This document shows positions 1-6,890 of a stretch of DNA of 53,084 nucleotides, piece by piece. The notes below the pieces were generated by a model. It did not search any database and was not told the DNA's origin. It saw only the letters and a program-made list of their open reading frames with translations. This DNA is from an uncultured Tessaracoccus sp. (lineage in GTDB: Bacteria; Actinomycetota; Actinomycetes; Propionibacteriales; Propionibacteriaceae), in assembly GCF_947286155.1 (NCBI RefSeq), contig NZ_CAMYPD010000017.1:1-53084 (forward strand), read 5' to 3'. A program made the position numbers and the translations under genes. How positions within the stretch are numbered: the stretch's first letter is position 1; each line of letters begins with the position of its first letter.

Positions 1-5
1 GAGCG

Positions 6-806
6 TCACGATCCTGCCTTCGCCAGCTCCGCATCGATGGTCTGCTTGAATACCTCCGCGGGCTGCGCGCCAGCAATGAACTGCGTGTGCACGAGGAATG
101 ATGGCACGGAGCTCAGCCCGAACTGCTGCGCTTCGTACGACTCGGCCAGCACCGCGTTGCGCAGATCCTCCGAGCCTAGATCTTCCTTGAACTTCGCCAT
201 GTCAGCTACGCCCACACTCTGCGCAACCTCCGTGACGACTGCCTCGTCGACGGGCGGGTGGCCCTTGTTAGGCAGCTTCACAAACAGCGCGTCCATGAAC
301 TCGATCTGCTTACCCTGCTTGCCCGCGGCGCGCGCCGCGATGGCAGCGTACTCCGAGTCAGGCCCGAACACGGCAAAGTCACGGAATTCGATGCGCACCT
401 TGCCCTCATCGACGTAAGACTGCAGCTGAGGGAGCGTCTCCTCGTTGAACGCGGAACAGAATGGGCACCGGTAGTCGAACCACTCCGTGATCACGACGGG
501 CGCGTCGACATCGCCGATCGCCGCAGCGTCGTCGGGATTGCGCTTAGGAATGGAGAGCAGCAGTTCCTCTTGCGACTGCTCCTGGCCTTCTTGGCCCTGC
601 TCCTCGCCACTGGGTTCCTGCTGCGCAGCGCCGTCGTCGGTCGCATCGTCAGGCGAGGGGGAAGCTGATGGCGCGGAGCTCGTCGGGCTCGAAGATGGCG
701 ACGATGCTGCCCCGCCGCGAGACGTGAGTAGCGCGGCACCACCGATCATCAATACGGCAATGACAACGCCAACCACGATGTACAGCGGCTTAACCTTGTG
801 CTCCAC
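6..806 (-). CDS. Membrane-anchored DsbA-family thiol-disulfide oxidoreductase
   Basis: A 266-residue protein with a short cytoplasmic N-terminus, one membrane anchor (about residues 9-28), a Ser/Pro/Asp/Glu/Gln-rich linker (about 30-82) and a thioredoxin-fold DsbA domain. The redox motif C-P-F-C is at 114-117 and the cis-proline segment S-V-P-S near 233. The family forms or isomerises disulfides in exported proteins, so the domain should face the outside. The start is GTG, preceded by AAAGGTG about six bases upstream. It is divergent from the HelD gene. The long acidic linker probably spans the cell wall. Substrate specificity cannot be read from the sequence. Confidence 0.9.
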   Translation of the reverse strand: MEHKVKPLYIVVGVVIAVLMIGGAALLTSRGGAASSPSSSPTSSAPSASPSPDDATDDGAAQQEPSGEEQGQEGQEQSQEELLLSIPKRNPDDAAAIGDVDAPVVITEWFDYRCPFCSAFNEETLPQLQSYVDEGKVRIEFRDFAVFGPDSEYAAIAARAAGKQGKQIEFMDALFVKLPNKGHPPVDEAVVTEVAQSVGVADMAKFKEDLGSEDLRNAVLAESYEAQQFGLSSVPSFLVHTQFIAGAQPAEVFKQTIDAELAKAGS

Positions 807-869
807 GTACGCACCTTTACTGTTTCCGGGTAGAGAAAGGGCTAAACTGAACAGTCAGCCTATTCTCGA

Positions 870-3074
870 GTGAGGATCACATTGACCATATCGCGGGATG
901 CACTAGAGCACGAGATCGCGGTCGAGCAGGCGCACGTCGATACGGTGTACGCCAACCTGGACATCGCCGCGGCGAGCGCGAAGGAATTGGCGCGGCAGGG
1001 GCGGGAAATTTTCGTCAGCGATCGTGCTGACTTCGTGCGCGAGGAAGACGGCACCGCGCTGTTCGAGCGCGACGCGTTCGCTTACCAGGCCGCTCGCCGG
1101 ATGGCGGTGCTCGACGCCGAACACGAGGGCCTAGTATTCGGGCGACTCGATCTCACCGACGGCGAAACCCGCTACGTCGGACGCCTCGGAGTACGCGACG
1201 ACGACTACGAGCCGCTCGTGATCGACTGGCGCGCTCCCGCCGCCGAACCGTTCTACCGCGCCACTCAGGCCAACCCGATGGAGGTCATCCGTCGACGGGT
1301 GTTGCGCTGCCGCGAAGAGCGCGTGCTGGGCCTCGAAGACGACCTGCTCGACACCTCCGTCGAGACCGACCTCCCCATCTTCGGCGAGGGCGCGCTCATG
1401 GCCGCCGTCACCCGCTCGCGAGGCCGTCAGATGCGCGACATCGTGGCCACCATCCAGGCCGAACAGGACGAGGCAATCCGTGCGCCGTACCGCGGGGTCA
1501 CCGTCATCGCGGGCGGCCCGGGCACCGGAAAGACCGTCGTGGCGCTGCACCGCGCCGCATTCCTGCTCTACACCAACCGCGCGAAGCTCGAGCGCGGCGG
1601 CGTGCTGGTCGTCGGCCCGAGCGCGGTGTTCATGAACTACATCGAGCGCGTGCTGCCCAGCCTCGGTGAAGACTCCGTCACGCTGAAGGCCATCGGGCAG
1701 GTGGCAACGGATACCGTCGGGATGGCGAGCGAACGCACCGACGAAGCCCTCGCCGCCACAGTCAAGGGCTCGTGGGCGATGCTCAAGGTGCTCCGTCGGC
1801 TCGTGCGCCTGCCCATCAACGACGAGGACACTCCCCGCGTGCGGGTCACCATCAAGGGCGAGGTGCTCACCTGCGAGGGCAGAGAGCTCGAACTCATTCG
1901 CGATCAAGTGCTTGCCTCCACGCGCTTCAACCAAGGACGCGAGCAGGCGCGTGAGCTCATCGTCGAAGCTCTCGCCGCGAAGCTCCCCGACGACGTGGAT
2001 GTGGAAGACACCAATGTGCCCGACTACATCCGCGAGCACCCGTCGCTCACGATGTTCATGCACGCCTGGTGGCCGGTGCTGAGCGCTCCCAGGGTGTTGG
2101 CGCGCCTGGCTGATCCGGGCGTCGTCGCAAAGGTCGCGCGAGGGCTGAACAAGGAGGAGCAGCGGGCGCTCGTCGAGTCGTTCGCATGGCTCGATGGCGT
2201 CGACCCGGTGCAGGAGACCCCGCGGCACTGGTCCGTCGCTGATATCGCGCTGCTCGACGAGCTCGTCAGCATCCTTGGCCCGGAGCCGGAAGAAGAGGAG
2301 TTCGACCCGCTCACGCTGCTCGACGGTGATGTGAACGAGCTCGTCAGCATCGCCGACCGCATGGCGAAGCGGGATGCGGACGACCTCGACGACGACCCCC
2401 AGCACACCTACGCCCACATCCTCGTCGACGAGTCTCAGGACGTGACGCCCATGCAGTGGCGGATGCTTCGCAGGCGCGGCCCCCAGGCTTCCTGGACTAT
2501 CGTCGGCGACCCGGCCCAGTCGTCGTTCCCCCGCCCGGAGGAAACGCAGAAGGCGCTCGACGAGATCGTCGGGCGTGGGCAGTACCGGCGCTTTGTGCTG
2601 TCCACCAACTACCGCTCCCCCAGCGAGGTATTCGACCTTGCGGCGAAGGTCATCACGAAGGTGCATCCCGACGCGCTCCTGCCCCGAGCTGTGCGCAGCA
2701 CTGGCGTCGAACCGAAGATGCTGCACACTGCATCAGACGCACTCGACGACACCCTGCGCGCAGAACTGCTGGAGCTGGCCGGGCAAGTGGTGGGCACCAT
2801 CGGCGTGGTCGTGCCGCCATCGAGGTTGGAAGCCGTGACGAAGCTCGTGCTGGGCGACCCACGGCTGGCAGCATTCGAGGAACGCCTCCTCATCGTCACT
2901 GCACTGCAAGCGAAGGGCCTGGAGTACGACGGGGTGTGCGTCGTCGCTCCCGACGAGATCATCGCCGAAGCGCCAGGGGCTGAGCGGGTGCTCTACGTCG
3001 CGCTCACCCGCGCCACGCAGCGTCTGGTGACCATCGACGTCAACTCGTCGAACTGGCGCGAGCTCCTCGCCTAA
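870..3074 (+). CDS. helD: HelD/HelR-type UvrD-like ATPase acting on RNA polymerase
   Basis: A 734-residue superfamily 1 helicase-like ATPase. The N-terminal coiled coil (about 10-60) is followed by the DWRAPAAEPFYRA-type segment typical of the family, Walker A G-G-P-G-T-G-K-T near residue 214, Walker B V-D-E-S-Q-D near 519 and a C-terminal V-A-L-T-R-A-T-Q helicase motif. HelD proteins pull stalled or rifampicin-bound RNA polymerase off DNA; actinobacterial members are often called HelR. A -10-like TAAACT lies at 843-848. The start is uncertain: GTG at 870 is used, but TTG at 882 has a GAGG site six bases upstream. Whether it protects against rifampicin is not visible. Confidence 0.88.
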   Translation: MRITLTISRDALEHEIAVEQAHVDTVYANLDIAAASAKELARQGREIFVSDRADFVREEDGTALFERDAFAYQAARRMAVLDAEHEGLVFGRLDLTDGETRYVGRLGVRDDDYEPLVIDWRAPAAEPFYRATQANPMEVIRRRVLRCREERVLGLEDDLLDTSVETDLPIFGEGALMAAVTRSRGRQMRDIVATIQAEQDEAIRAPYRGVTVIAGGPGTGKTVVALHRAAFLLYTNRAKLERGGVLVVGPSAVFMNYIERVLPSLGEDSVTLKAIGQVATDTVGMASERTDEALAATVKGSWAMLKVLRRLVRLPINDEDTPRVRVTIKGEVLTCEGRELELIRDQVLASTRFNQGREQARELIVEALAAKLPDDVDVEDTNVPDYIREHPSLTMFMHAWWPVLSAPRVLARLADPGVVAKVARGLNKEEQRALVESFAWLDGVDPVQETPRHWSVADIALLDELVSILGPEPEEEEFDPLTLLDGDVNELVSIADRMAKRDADDLDDDPQHTYAHILVDESQDVTPMQWRMLRRRGPQASWTIVGDPAQSSFPRPEETQKALDEIVGRGQYRRFVLSTNYRSPSEVFDLAAKVITKVHPDALLPRAVRSTGVEPKMLHTASDALDDTLRAELLELAGQVVGTIGVVVPPSRLEAVTKLVLGDPRLAAFEERLLIVTALQAKGLEYDGVCVVAPDEIIAEAPGAERVLYVALTRATQRLVTIDVNSSNWRELLA

Positions 3075-3084
3075 CTACTCAATG

Positions 3085-3122
3085 TGTGAGATCTATTGCG
3101 GGTTTCCGCAATAGATCTCACA
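3085..3122. terminator. Perfect 17-bp hairpin after helD
   Basis: Arms 3085-3101 and 3106-3122 are exact inverted repeats around a four-base loop, ten bases after the helD stop. There is no T-run on either side, so it could end transcription on both strands or be an actinobacterial U-less terminator. It also marks the left edge of accessory island 1. Confidence 0.7.
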
Positions 3123-3192
3123 TTGTGATGCTTCGACCATGGTGTGGCGCGGTCACGCGTCGCGAAACTTTCATGCCACGCCGGATACAAAC

Positions 3193-3462
3193 GCGCGCGA
3201 GTACACCCAACGCAAGGGGGAGACGCACGCCGTCGCCGATGCGCTGTACGAGATGGAGCAGCCGCGCACCTCGGCTGACGCGGTGCCAACGAAGCCCGAG
3301 TGTGCGCTGCTGGCCCTGGGTGACCGCTTCGACCTGCTGGCTTCGATGTTCGCCCTGGGCGCGAAGCCGACCGGCTCGTCGGATCCGTTCGGTCTGCGAC
3401 GCGCCGCGCTCGGCTTGGTGCGCATCCTGCGCGAGGTGCCCGGCATGGAGAAGATCACGGTG
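3193..3462 (+). pseudogene. Internal fragment of glycyl-tRNA synthetase beta subunit (glyS-like)
   Basis: About 90 codons in one frame look like the C-terminal part of the GlyS beta-type subunit. They contain A-V-A-D-A-L-Y-E-M, L-A-L-G-D-R-F-D-L-L-A and the family hallmark P-T-G-S-S-D-P-F-G-L-R-R. No start, N-terminal domains or stop belong to it. At about 3460 the reading passes straight into the reverse complement of a murQ gene, so this is a recombination relic. A longer open frame (3139-3927) covers it by chance. The family call is from motif memory; a protein search would settle it. Confidence 0.65.
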
Positions 3463-3645
3463 CGCGACGGCGTCGGTCACCTCGGCGTCGGCGGCGTTCA
3501 TGACCCGGACGAGCTCGGCGACGTCGCGGGTGTCCAGATCCGTGAAGCGCGGGTCGACGCCCTCGGTGGCCAGGTTGGTGGGCAGTTCGGTCATGACCCC
3601 ATCCTCCCGCGTTTCAGGGCCGCGGTGACTGAGGCGGGGTCAGCG
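3460..3645 (-). pseudogene. murQ: 5' end of murQ with the tail of the gene upstream of it
   Basis: Reading left from the ATG at 3594, the first 45 codons (M-T-E-L-P-T-N-L-A-T-E-G-V-D onward, then L-V-R-V-M-N-A-A-D-A-E-V) match the N-terminus of MurQ, N-acetylmuramic acid 6-phosphate etherase. The protein then runs into the antisense of the glyS fragment, so the sugar-isomerase domain is missing. A second frame, D-P-A-S-V-T-A-A-L-K-R-G-R-M-G-S, ends in TGA overlapping the murQ ATG (ATGA). It looks like the last codons of a lost, translationally coupled upstream gene. A GGGAGGATG ribosome site survives. It is not functional. Confidence 0.65.
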
Positions 3646-4416
3646 CCAGCCGCCACTGTCCATGGCAAGCTTGGCAGGCCACGGGGAGTTACGAACAGAC
3701 GTCGCGATGCCGCGGAGCCGATCGGCGGCTGTGGCGCGGGCGGCGTCCATCTTTGGCAGGGTGAGGCATGCAATACCCGCAGCGACGAAGCCGAGGACGG
3801 CGACCAACAGGCTCACGATGGCGACAACGAGGCCCGCTCCTCCGGATGGGGCTGCAAATACAAGGCCGACGACCGCAAGCACCACCCCGGCGATGGCGAT
3901 CTCGAGGCTGATCACGGCCACCAGTAGTCCCACGAAATAGCTGTCGTAGTCACCCTTGAGGTCTCCGAGGATCTCGCAGAAGTCCTCGATGGCGTCGCGC
4001 AGGTTCTGCAGCTTGGTGGGCAGGGACTGGATTTTGTCGCGATAGTACTGGGTGTTCTCGGAGTCCCAGTCGTCGCCACGTGGGCCCAGTGAGCCCTGTC
4101 CCACGGCGGATTCTGCCGTCGCGAAGTCCACCCCGCAGTACTGGGGGCCGGTGTTCTTGACCGCTGTGTAGTCGTTGATCTCCCGGAGGATCGCCTCCAC
4201 CATCTCGACAATCTTGGGCAGGATGTTGCTGAACTCACGCACCGCCTCCTGCGCCTTGTTCTCAGCCTTCTGCTTCATCCAGTCCGGCACCAACGGCTGG
4301 CCGAAGATTTTGTTCAGCGCGTCTTGGCAGGCGGGGCCGATCTTCCTGTCGGCCTCTGCCAGGTTACGGTTGATCTCTTCAATCTTGGTCCGGATCTCTT
4401 CAACGGTGTCGCTCAT
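3640..4416 (-). CDS. Cassette 1 protein C: helical protein with C-terminal membrane hairpin
   Basis: This protein has 258 residues and no family that I recognise. Residues 1-155 are predicted helical and rich in charged heptads. A D-D-W-D-S...Y-Y segment (116-125) resembles the W-x-G/S turn plus tyrosine of type VII secretion substrates. Residues 161-189 and 194-220 are two hydrophobic segments joined by P-S-G-G (190-193), with L-P-x-M after them and a short amphipathic tail. The protein encoded at 19856-20572 shares D-S-Y-F-x-G, A-x-P-S-G-G-x-G-L-V-V and L-P-x-M in the same order. The ATG at 4416 lies four bases after the stop of gene B. A membrane-inserting effector is my inference. Confidence 0.75.
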   Translation of the reverse strand: MSDTVEEIRTKIEEINRNLAEADRKIGPACQDALNKIFGQPLVPDWMKQKAENKAQEAVREFSNILPKIVEMVEAILREINDYTAVKNTGPQYCGVDFATAESAVGQGSLGPRGDDWDSENTQYYRDKIQSLPTKLQNLRDAIEDFCEILGDLKGDYDSYFVGLLVAVISLEIAIAGVVLAVVGLVFAAPSGGAGLVVAIVSLLVAVLGFVAAGIACLTLPKMDAARATAADRLRGIATSVRNSPWPAKLAMDSGGWR

Positions 4417-4420
4417 GTCC

Positions 4421-4762
4421 TCACAGTCCTGATGTTGCGATGAGAATGGAGATCTGCGCGGCATACTCTGTGTTCGCCGACTCCATCTCCAAGTAGTTCC
4501 GGCCGGTCTCCGAGATCGCGTCGGCCAGCGAGTCAAGCAGGTCCCCACCCGCGTCCAGGGAGACGTCCATCTCATCAAGGACCGCATTACGGGCGTCGTC
4601 ATAGGCAGCTTTCACGGCAGTAAGATTGGTGTCGGCCGCAACATTGAACTGGATGGCACTCGTCGATGAGTGGACGCCCCGCACTGCAGTCTCGGCGTCC
4701 TCAAGGTTGCCCTTCTCCTCCACGAACCATTCCAATCTGGTCTTGAGTTCCTCGAATCCCAT
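4421..4762 (-). CDS. Cassette 1 protein B: small Esx/EspC-like helical protein
   Basis: A 113-residue all-helical, acidic protein without a classical W-x-G. It is paralogous to the protein at 19508-19843. Both begin with L-K-x-R-x-x-W-F-x-E-E and both end with T-G-R-x-Y-L-x-x-E, here with Y90 and E94. That tyrosine and glutamate fit the Y-x-x-x-D/E export signal of ESX (type VII) substrates. The gene starts five bases after the stop of gene A and ends four bases before gene C, so the three form one operon. Export is inferred from motif, size and neighbours; no secretion machinery lies in this window. Confidence 0.75.
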   Translation of the reverse strand: MGFEELKTRLEWFVEEKGNLEDAETAVRGVHSSTSAIQFNVAADTNLTAVKAAYDDARNAVLDEMDVSLDAGGDLLDSLADAISETGRNYLEMESANTEYAAQISILIATSGL

Positions 4763-4767
4763 GTTCC

Positions 4768-5322
4768 CTATCCCTTGTTGTGGTCGTTGCGGCTTGCCAC
4801 GACGTCAGCGAGCCGTGAACGGAGATCTGCCAACTGCCCGAGCACCTCGTCCTTGGGAGCCTCTTGGGACATGGCCCGGAAGGCCGCGACGATGTCGTTC
4901 TCGACGTCGGCGAAATCTGCCGTCCGCAACCACGATTCGTTCACCTTGATCTCGTTCGGCATGCCACCCACGGTCTCAATCGTGATGTGCCGGTACCTGT
5001 CCCCGACCTCCACCGGTTCCTGGGGCGTCGGGTTCCACGAACCCAGCGCCTGGAACAGCGAACTCACGTCCCGGGAGAGTTGCAGGACGTCGTCGCGCAG
5101 TTCGGTCGGGTATCTCACCCCTTGCTTCTGGGGCGCGAAAGCGGCCACGTCGACGGCTGCGGCCTGCGCATGCTGCTCCGCGTAGGCGTAAAGCAGCGCA
5201 AAGCCGAACTCCTCCACCTCGACGAATTCGGCCCAGTCATCCGCAAGCTTCACAGCGGCAACCGCGCCGGCCTGATCAAATTCGAAGGCGAACGCCTCGG
5301 CAGGTTCACGTGCTTCCTCCAT
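4768..5322 (-). CDS. Cassette 1 protein A: tandem YbaB-like protein
   Basis: A 184-residue acidic protein made of two similar halves. Each half is a beta-hairpin, a tryptophan and a long helix. The second half (about 110-155: Y-R-H-I-T-I-E...E-S-W-L-R-T-A-D) follows the YbaB/EbfC fold pattern. The paralogue at 18949-19503 is also exactly 184 residues when its leaderless start is used. Here the matching ATG at 5322 has TACCGT seven bases upstream, so I prefer it to the in-frame ATG at 5376. YbaB-like genes often precede ESX-type substrate genes in actinobacteria. A chaperone or nucleoid role is possible but unproven. Confidence 0.75.
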   Translation of the reverse strand: MEEAREPAEAFAFEFDQAGAVAAVKLADDWAEFVEVEEFGFALLYAYAEQHAQAAAVDVAAFAPQKQGVRYPTELRDDVLQLSRDVSSLFQALGSWNPTPQEPVEVGDRYRHITIETVGGMPNEIKVNESWLRTADFADVENDIVAAFRAMSQEAPKDEVLGQLADLRSRLADVVASRNDHNKG

Positions 5323-5385
5323 GCCCGAAACGGTAACACCCGACAGGTTCAGGACCCTGGACTCAGGGCGCGACATAATGGGCCA
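5323..5385. promoter_or_regulatory. Divergent leaderless promoters between cassette 1 and the membrane gene
   Basis: For the minus strand, TACCGT (5330-5335) lies seven bases before the ATG at 5322. For the plus strand, CATAAT (5374-5379) lies six bases before the ATG at 5386. Both spacings suit transcripts that begin at the start codon. No -35 box is clear. Confidence 0.55.
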
Positions 5386-5847
5386 ATGACCAACGACGCA
5401 GCCCCTCGATGGACATCTGAGAAGCAGGTTCCGTTCCTCTGGATAATCCTGTACCTGGGCAGCCTGGGACTGGGGCTGGCGCTCGCCGGGCTGACCATGC
5501 CGGTGCCGGGCGGCGTGGTCCTCCTGGTCCGGGTCGGGTTCGGCACGGTGCTGGTGCTGTGTCTGGTGCTGGTGGCGATTGCCAGTTGGCGGCAGACGAA
5601 GGCGCTGCGCGAGCTGCGCAGGGTGTCGCCCTCACCCTGGCGCTGGATCGCTCTGCTGGCAGCAGTCGTGGCCGCGGTGCTCGTCTGGACCTGGGCGACG
5701 GGGGTGCAGGCCGAAGCCTCCGAGAAGCTCGCGAGGCTGGGAACCACGATGCTCACCGCCGTCCTGCTGGGCCTGGCCATCTCGGTCGGCACTCACGCCT
5801 TGGTGAAGATCCTCGCTGCGGGTACTCCTGATGCTCCGACTCGCTGA
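5386..5847 (+). CDS. Four-helix membrane protein beside cassette 1
   Basis: A 153-residue protein with four likely membrane segments: about 17-37, 43-65, 86-104 and 118-142. A basic cytoplasmic loop (R-Q-T-K-A-L-R-E-L-R-R) separates the two pairs. I recognise no family. It is transcribed away from cassette 1 from a leaderless ATG. Its place matches that of the 124-residue four-helix protein beside cassette 2, although I see no clear sequence identity between them. An immunity role against protein C is a hypothesis based only on position and topology. Confidence 0.7.
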   Translation: MTNDAAPRWTSEKQVPFLWIILYLGSLGLGLALAGLTMPVPGGVVLLVRVGFGTVLVLCLVLVAIASWRQTKALRELRRVSPSPWRWIALLAAVVAAVLVWTWATGVQAEASEKLARLGTTMLTAVLLGLAISVGTHALVKILAAGTPDAPTR

Positions 5848-5932
5848 CGCTGCCGTTGGCTCCAGAAGCTACCGTCCGCTTCAGACCCCGCCCGCATACC
5901 GCGGGCTTTACACACAGCGGCAGCGCCTGCAG

Positions 5933-5965
5933 ACAGGGGTAGCGTCTGGCAACAGCGGTAGCGTC
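5933..5965. repeat. Two 14-bp direct repeats upstream of the alkyltransferase-like gene
   Basis: The sequence acaggggtagcgtc (5933-5946) recurs as acagcggtagcgtc (5952-5965) with one mismatch and a 19-base period. The second copy contains TAGCGT (5959-5964), six bases before the ATG at 5971, which is the likely leaderless -10 box. The first copy could be a duplicated promoter or an operator half. Confidence 0.5.
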
Positions 5966-5970
5966 GACCC

Positions 5971-6315
5971 ATGGACGAGACCCTCACCGAGTTGGTGCTG
6001 CGCGCAGTGGAGCTGGTGCCGCCCGGGCGACTGGTCTCCTACGGCGACGTCGCGGCTCTGCTCGGGACCGGTCCCCGGCAGGTGGGCGCGGTGATGGCGC
6101 GTGAGGGGCACGGCGTACAGTGGTGGCGCGTCACCAACGCCTCCGGCGACCTGCCCCCGCACCTGATGGCCGACGCAGCCAGGCACTGGGCTGCGGAGGG
6201 GATCACACTCAAACCCAATGGTCGGGGTGCGCGCATCAGCCAGTACCGGGTGGACCTGGGCAGGTTGGCCGACGACTTCCACGCCGCGACGGCGGACCTG
6301 CCGGAGCTGCCGTGA
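5971..6315 (+). CDS. Alkyltransferase-like (ATL) DNA-base damage sensor
   Basis: A 114-residue protein matching the DNA-binding domain of O6-alkylguanine-DNA alkyltransferases. It has the G-R-L-V-S-Y-G-D-V-A start and R-Q-V-G-A-V-M-A-R-E-G recognition helix. The active-site segment that reads P-C-H-R in true methyltransferases is replaced by W-W-R-V-T-N, so the alkyl-accepting cysteine is absent. ATL proteins bind alkylated guanine, bend the DNA and pass it to nucleotide excision repair. The gene lies alone in accessory island 1 with its own leaderless start. Confidence 0.85.
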   Translation: MDETLTELVLRAVELVPPGRLVSYGDVAALLGTGPRQVGAVMAREGHGVQWWRVTNASGDLPPHLMADAARHWAAEGITLKPNGRGARISQYRVDLGRLADDFHAATADLPELP

Positions 6316-6363
6316 GGGGAGGCCGTTCGAGGCTCGCACCTCGCACCTCACGGCAACTGGACG

Positions 6364-6818
6364 TCAGCGGAGCGGGACCGCACCCGGGGTCTCCACACGG
6401 GCGGCCGTGACCCCACAACCGGCGGGGCGGCCCGCGCACACCAGCACGGGGGCGTCGTCGGCCAGCCGATGACGAGGGTGCCGTCGGCGGCGGCGGGAGT
6501 GAACGACTCCACCCGGTCCCCTGCGACGGCCGCGTCACCCAGGAGAACCCGGCCGTCGGCCACACCCAGACGCAGGCTCTCGGCGTCGGACAGCACGACC
6601 ACCGTGTGCGGCGCAACCGAGACCGAACCGTCCACCACCGGCAGCGATGTCCCCGAGACCAGGTCCTCCACGCTGGAGACATCGAGGTGCGCCGGCAGTT
6701 CTATCCGGTGCGTCGCCGCGTTCCCGTACTCCGGCCGGGTGGTGTTGAAGCCGATGAGGTAGTCGCCGTATCGGCTGGTCAGCAGGTCGGGATAGCCGGA
6801 GTAGCGACGTGCCGGACA
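6364..6818 (-). pseudogene. 3' remnant of a secreted glycosidase-like gene, frameshifted
   Basis: From about 6818 leftward one frame reads S-R-Y-G-D-Y-L-I-G-F-N-T-T-R-P-E-Y-G-N, followed by a beta-sandwich-like stretch ending V-V-V-L. This resembles the C-terminal region of extracellular glycosidases. After I-G-W (about 6470) a one-base loss moves the sense into another frame (A-D-D-A-P-V-L-V-C-A-G onward), which ends at the stop at 6364. The catalytic domain and start are missing, because the sequence changes abruptly near 6820, just before the metF end. The glycosidase assignment is tentative. A truncated, broken gene is the firmer part. Confidence 0.5.
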
Positions 6819-6890
6819 CTCAGCGGTTCAGCAGGCAAACTCCAAACGACGGCACCAACAGGAAATCCCAGTTCATAACGGGTATCGGCG

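Noticed and set aside
1131..2726. 531-codon minus-strand frame
   Set aside because: It is a shadow of helD caused by GC-rich third positions, with no coherent protein features.
3118..3594. 158-codon minus-strand frame starting like MurQ
   Set aside because: Only the first 45 codons match MurQ; the rest is antisense of the glyS fragment. Recorded as a pseudogene.
3139..3927. 262-codon plus-strand open frame
   Set aside because: It joins the glyS fragment to antisense of murQ and of cassette 1 protein C; no single protein is encoded.
4421..4762. Calling protein B a canonical WXG100 protein
   Set aside because: No W-x-G lies between its helices; only size, helicity and the Y-x-x-x-E tail fit.
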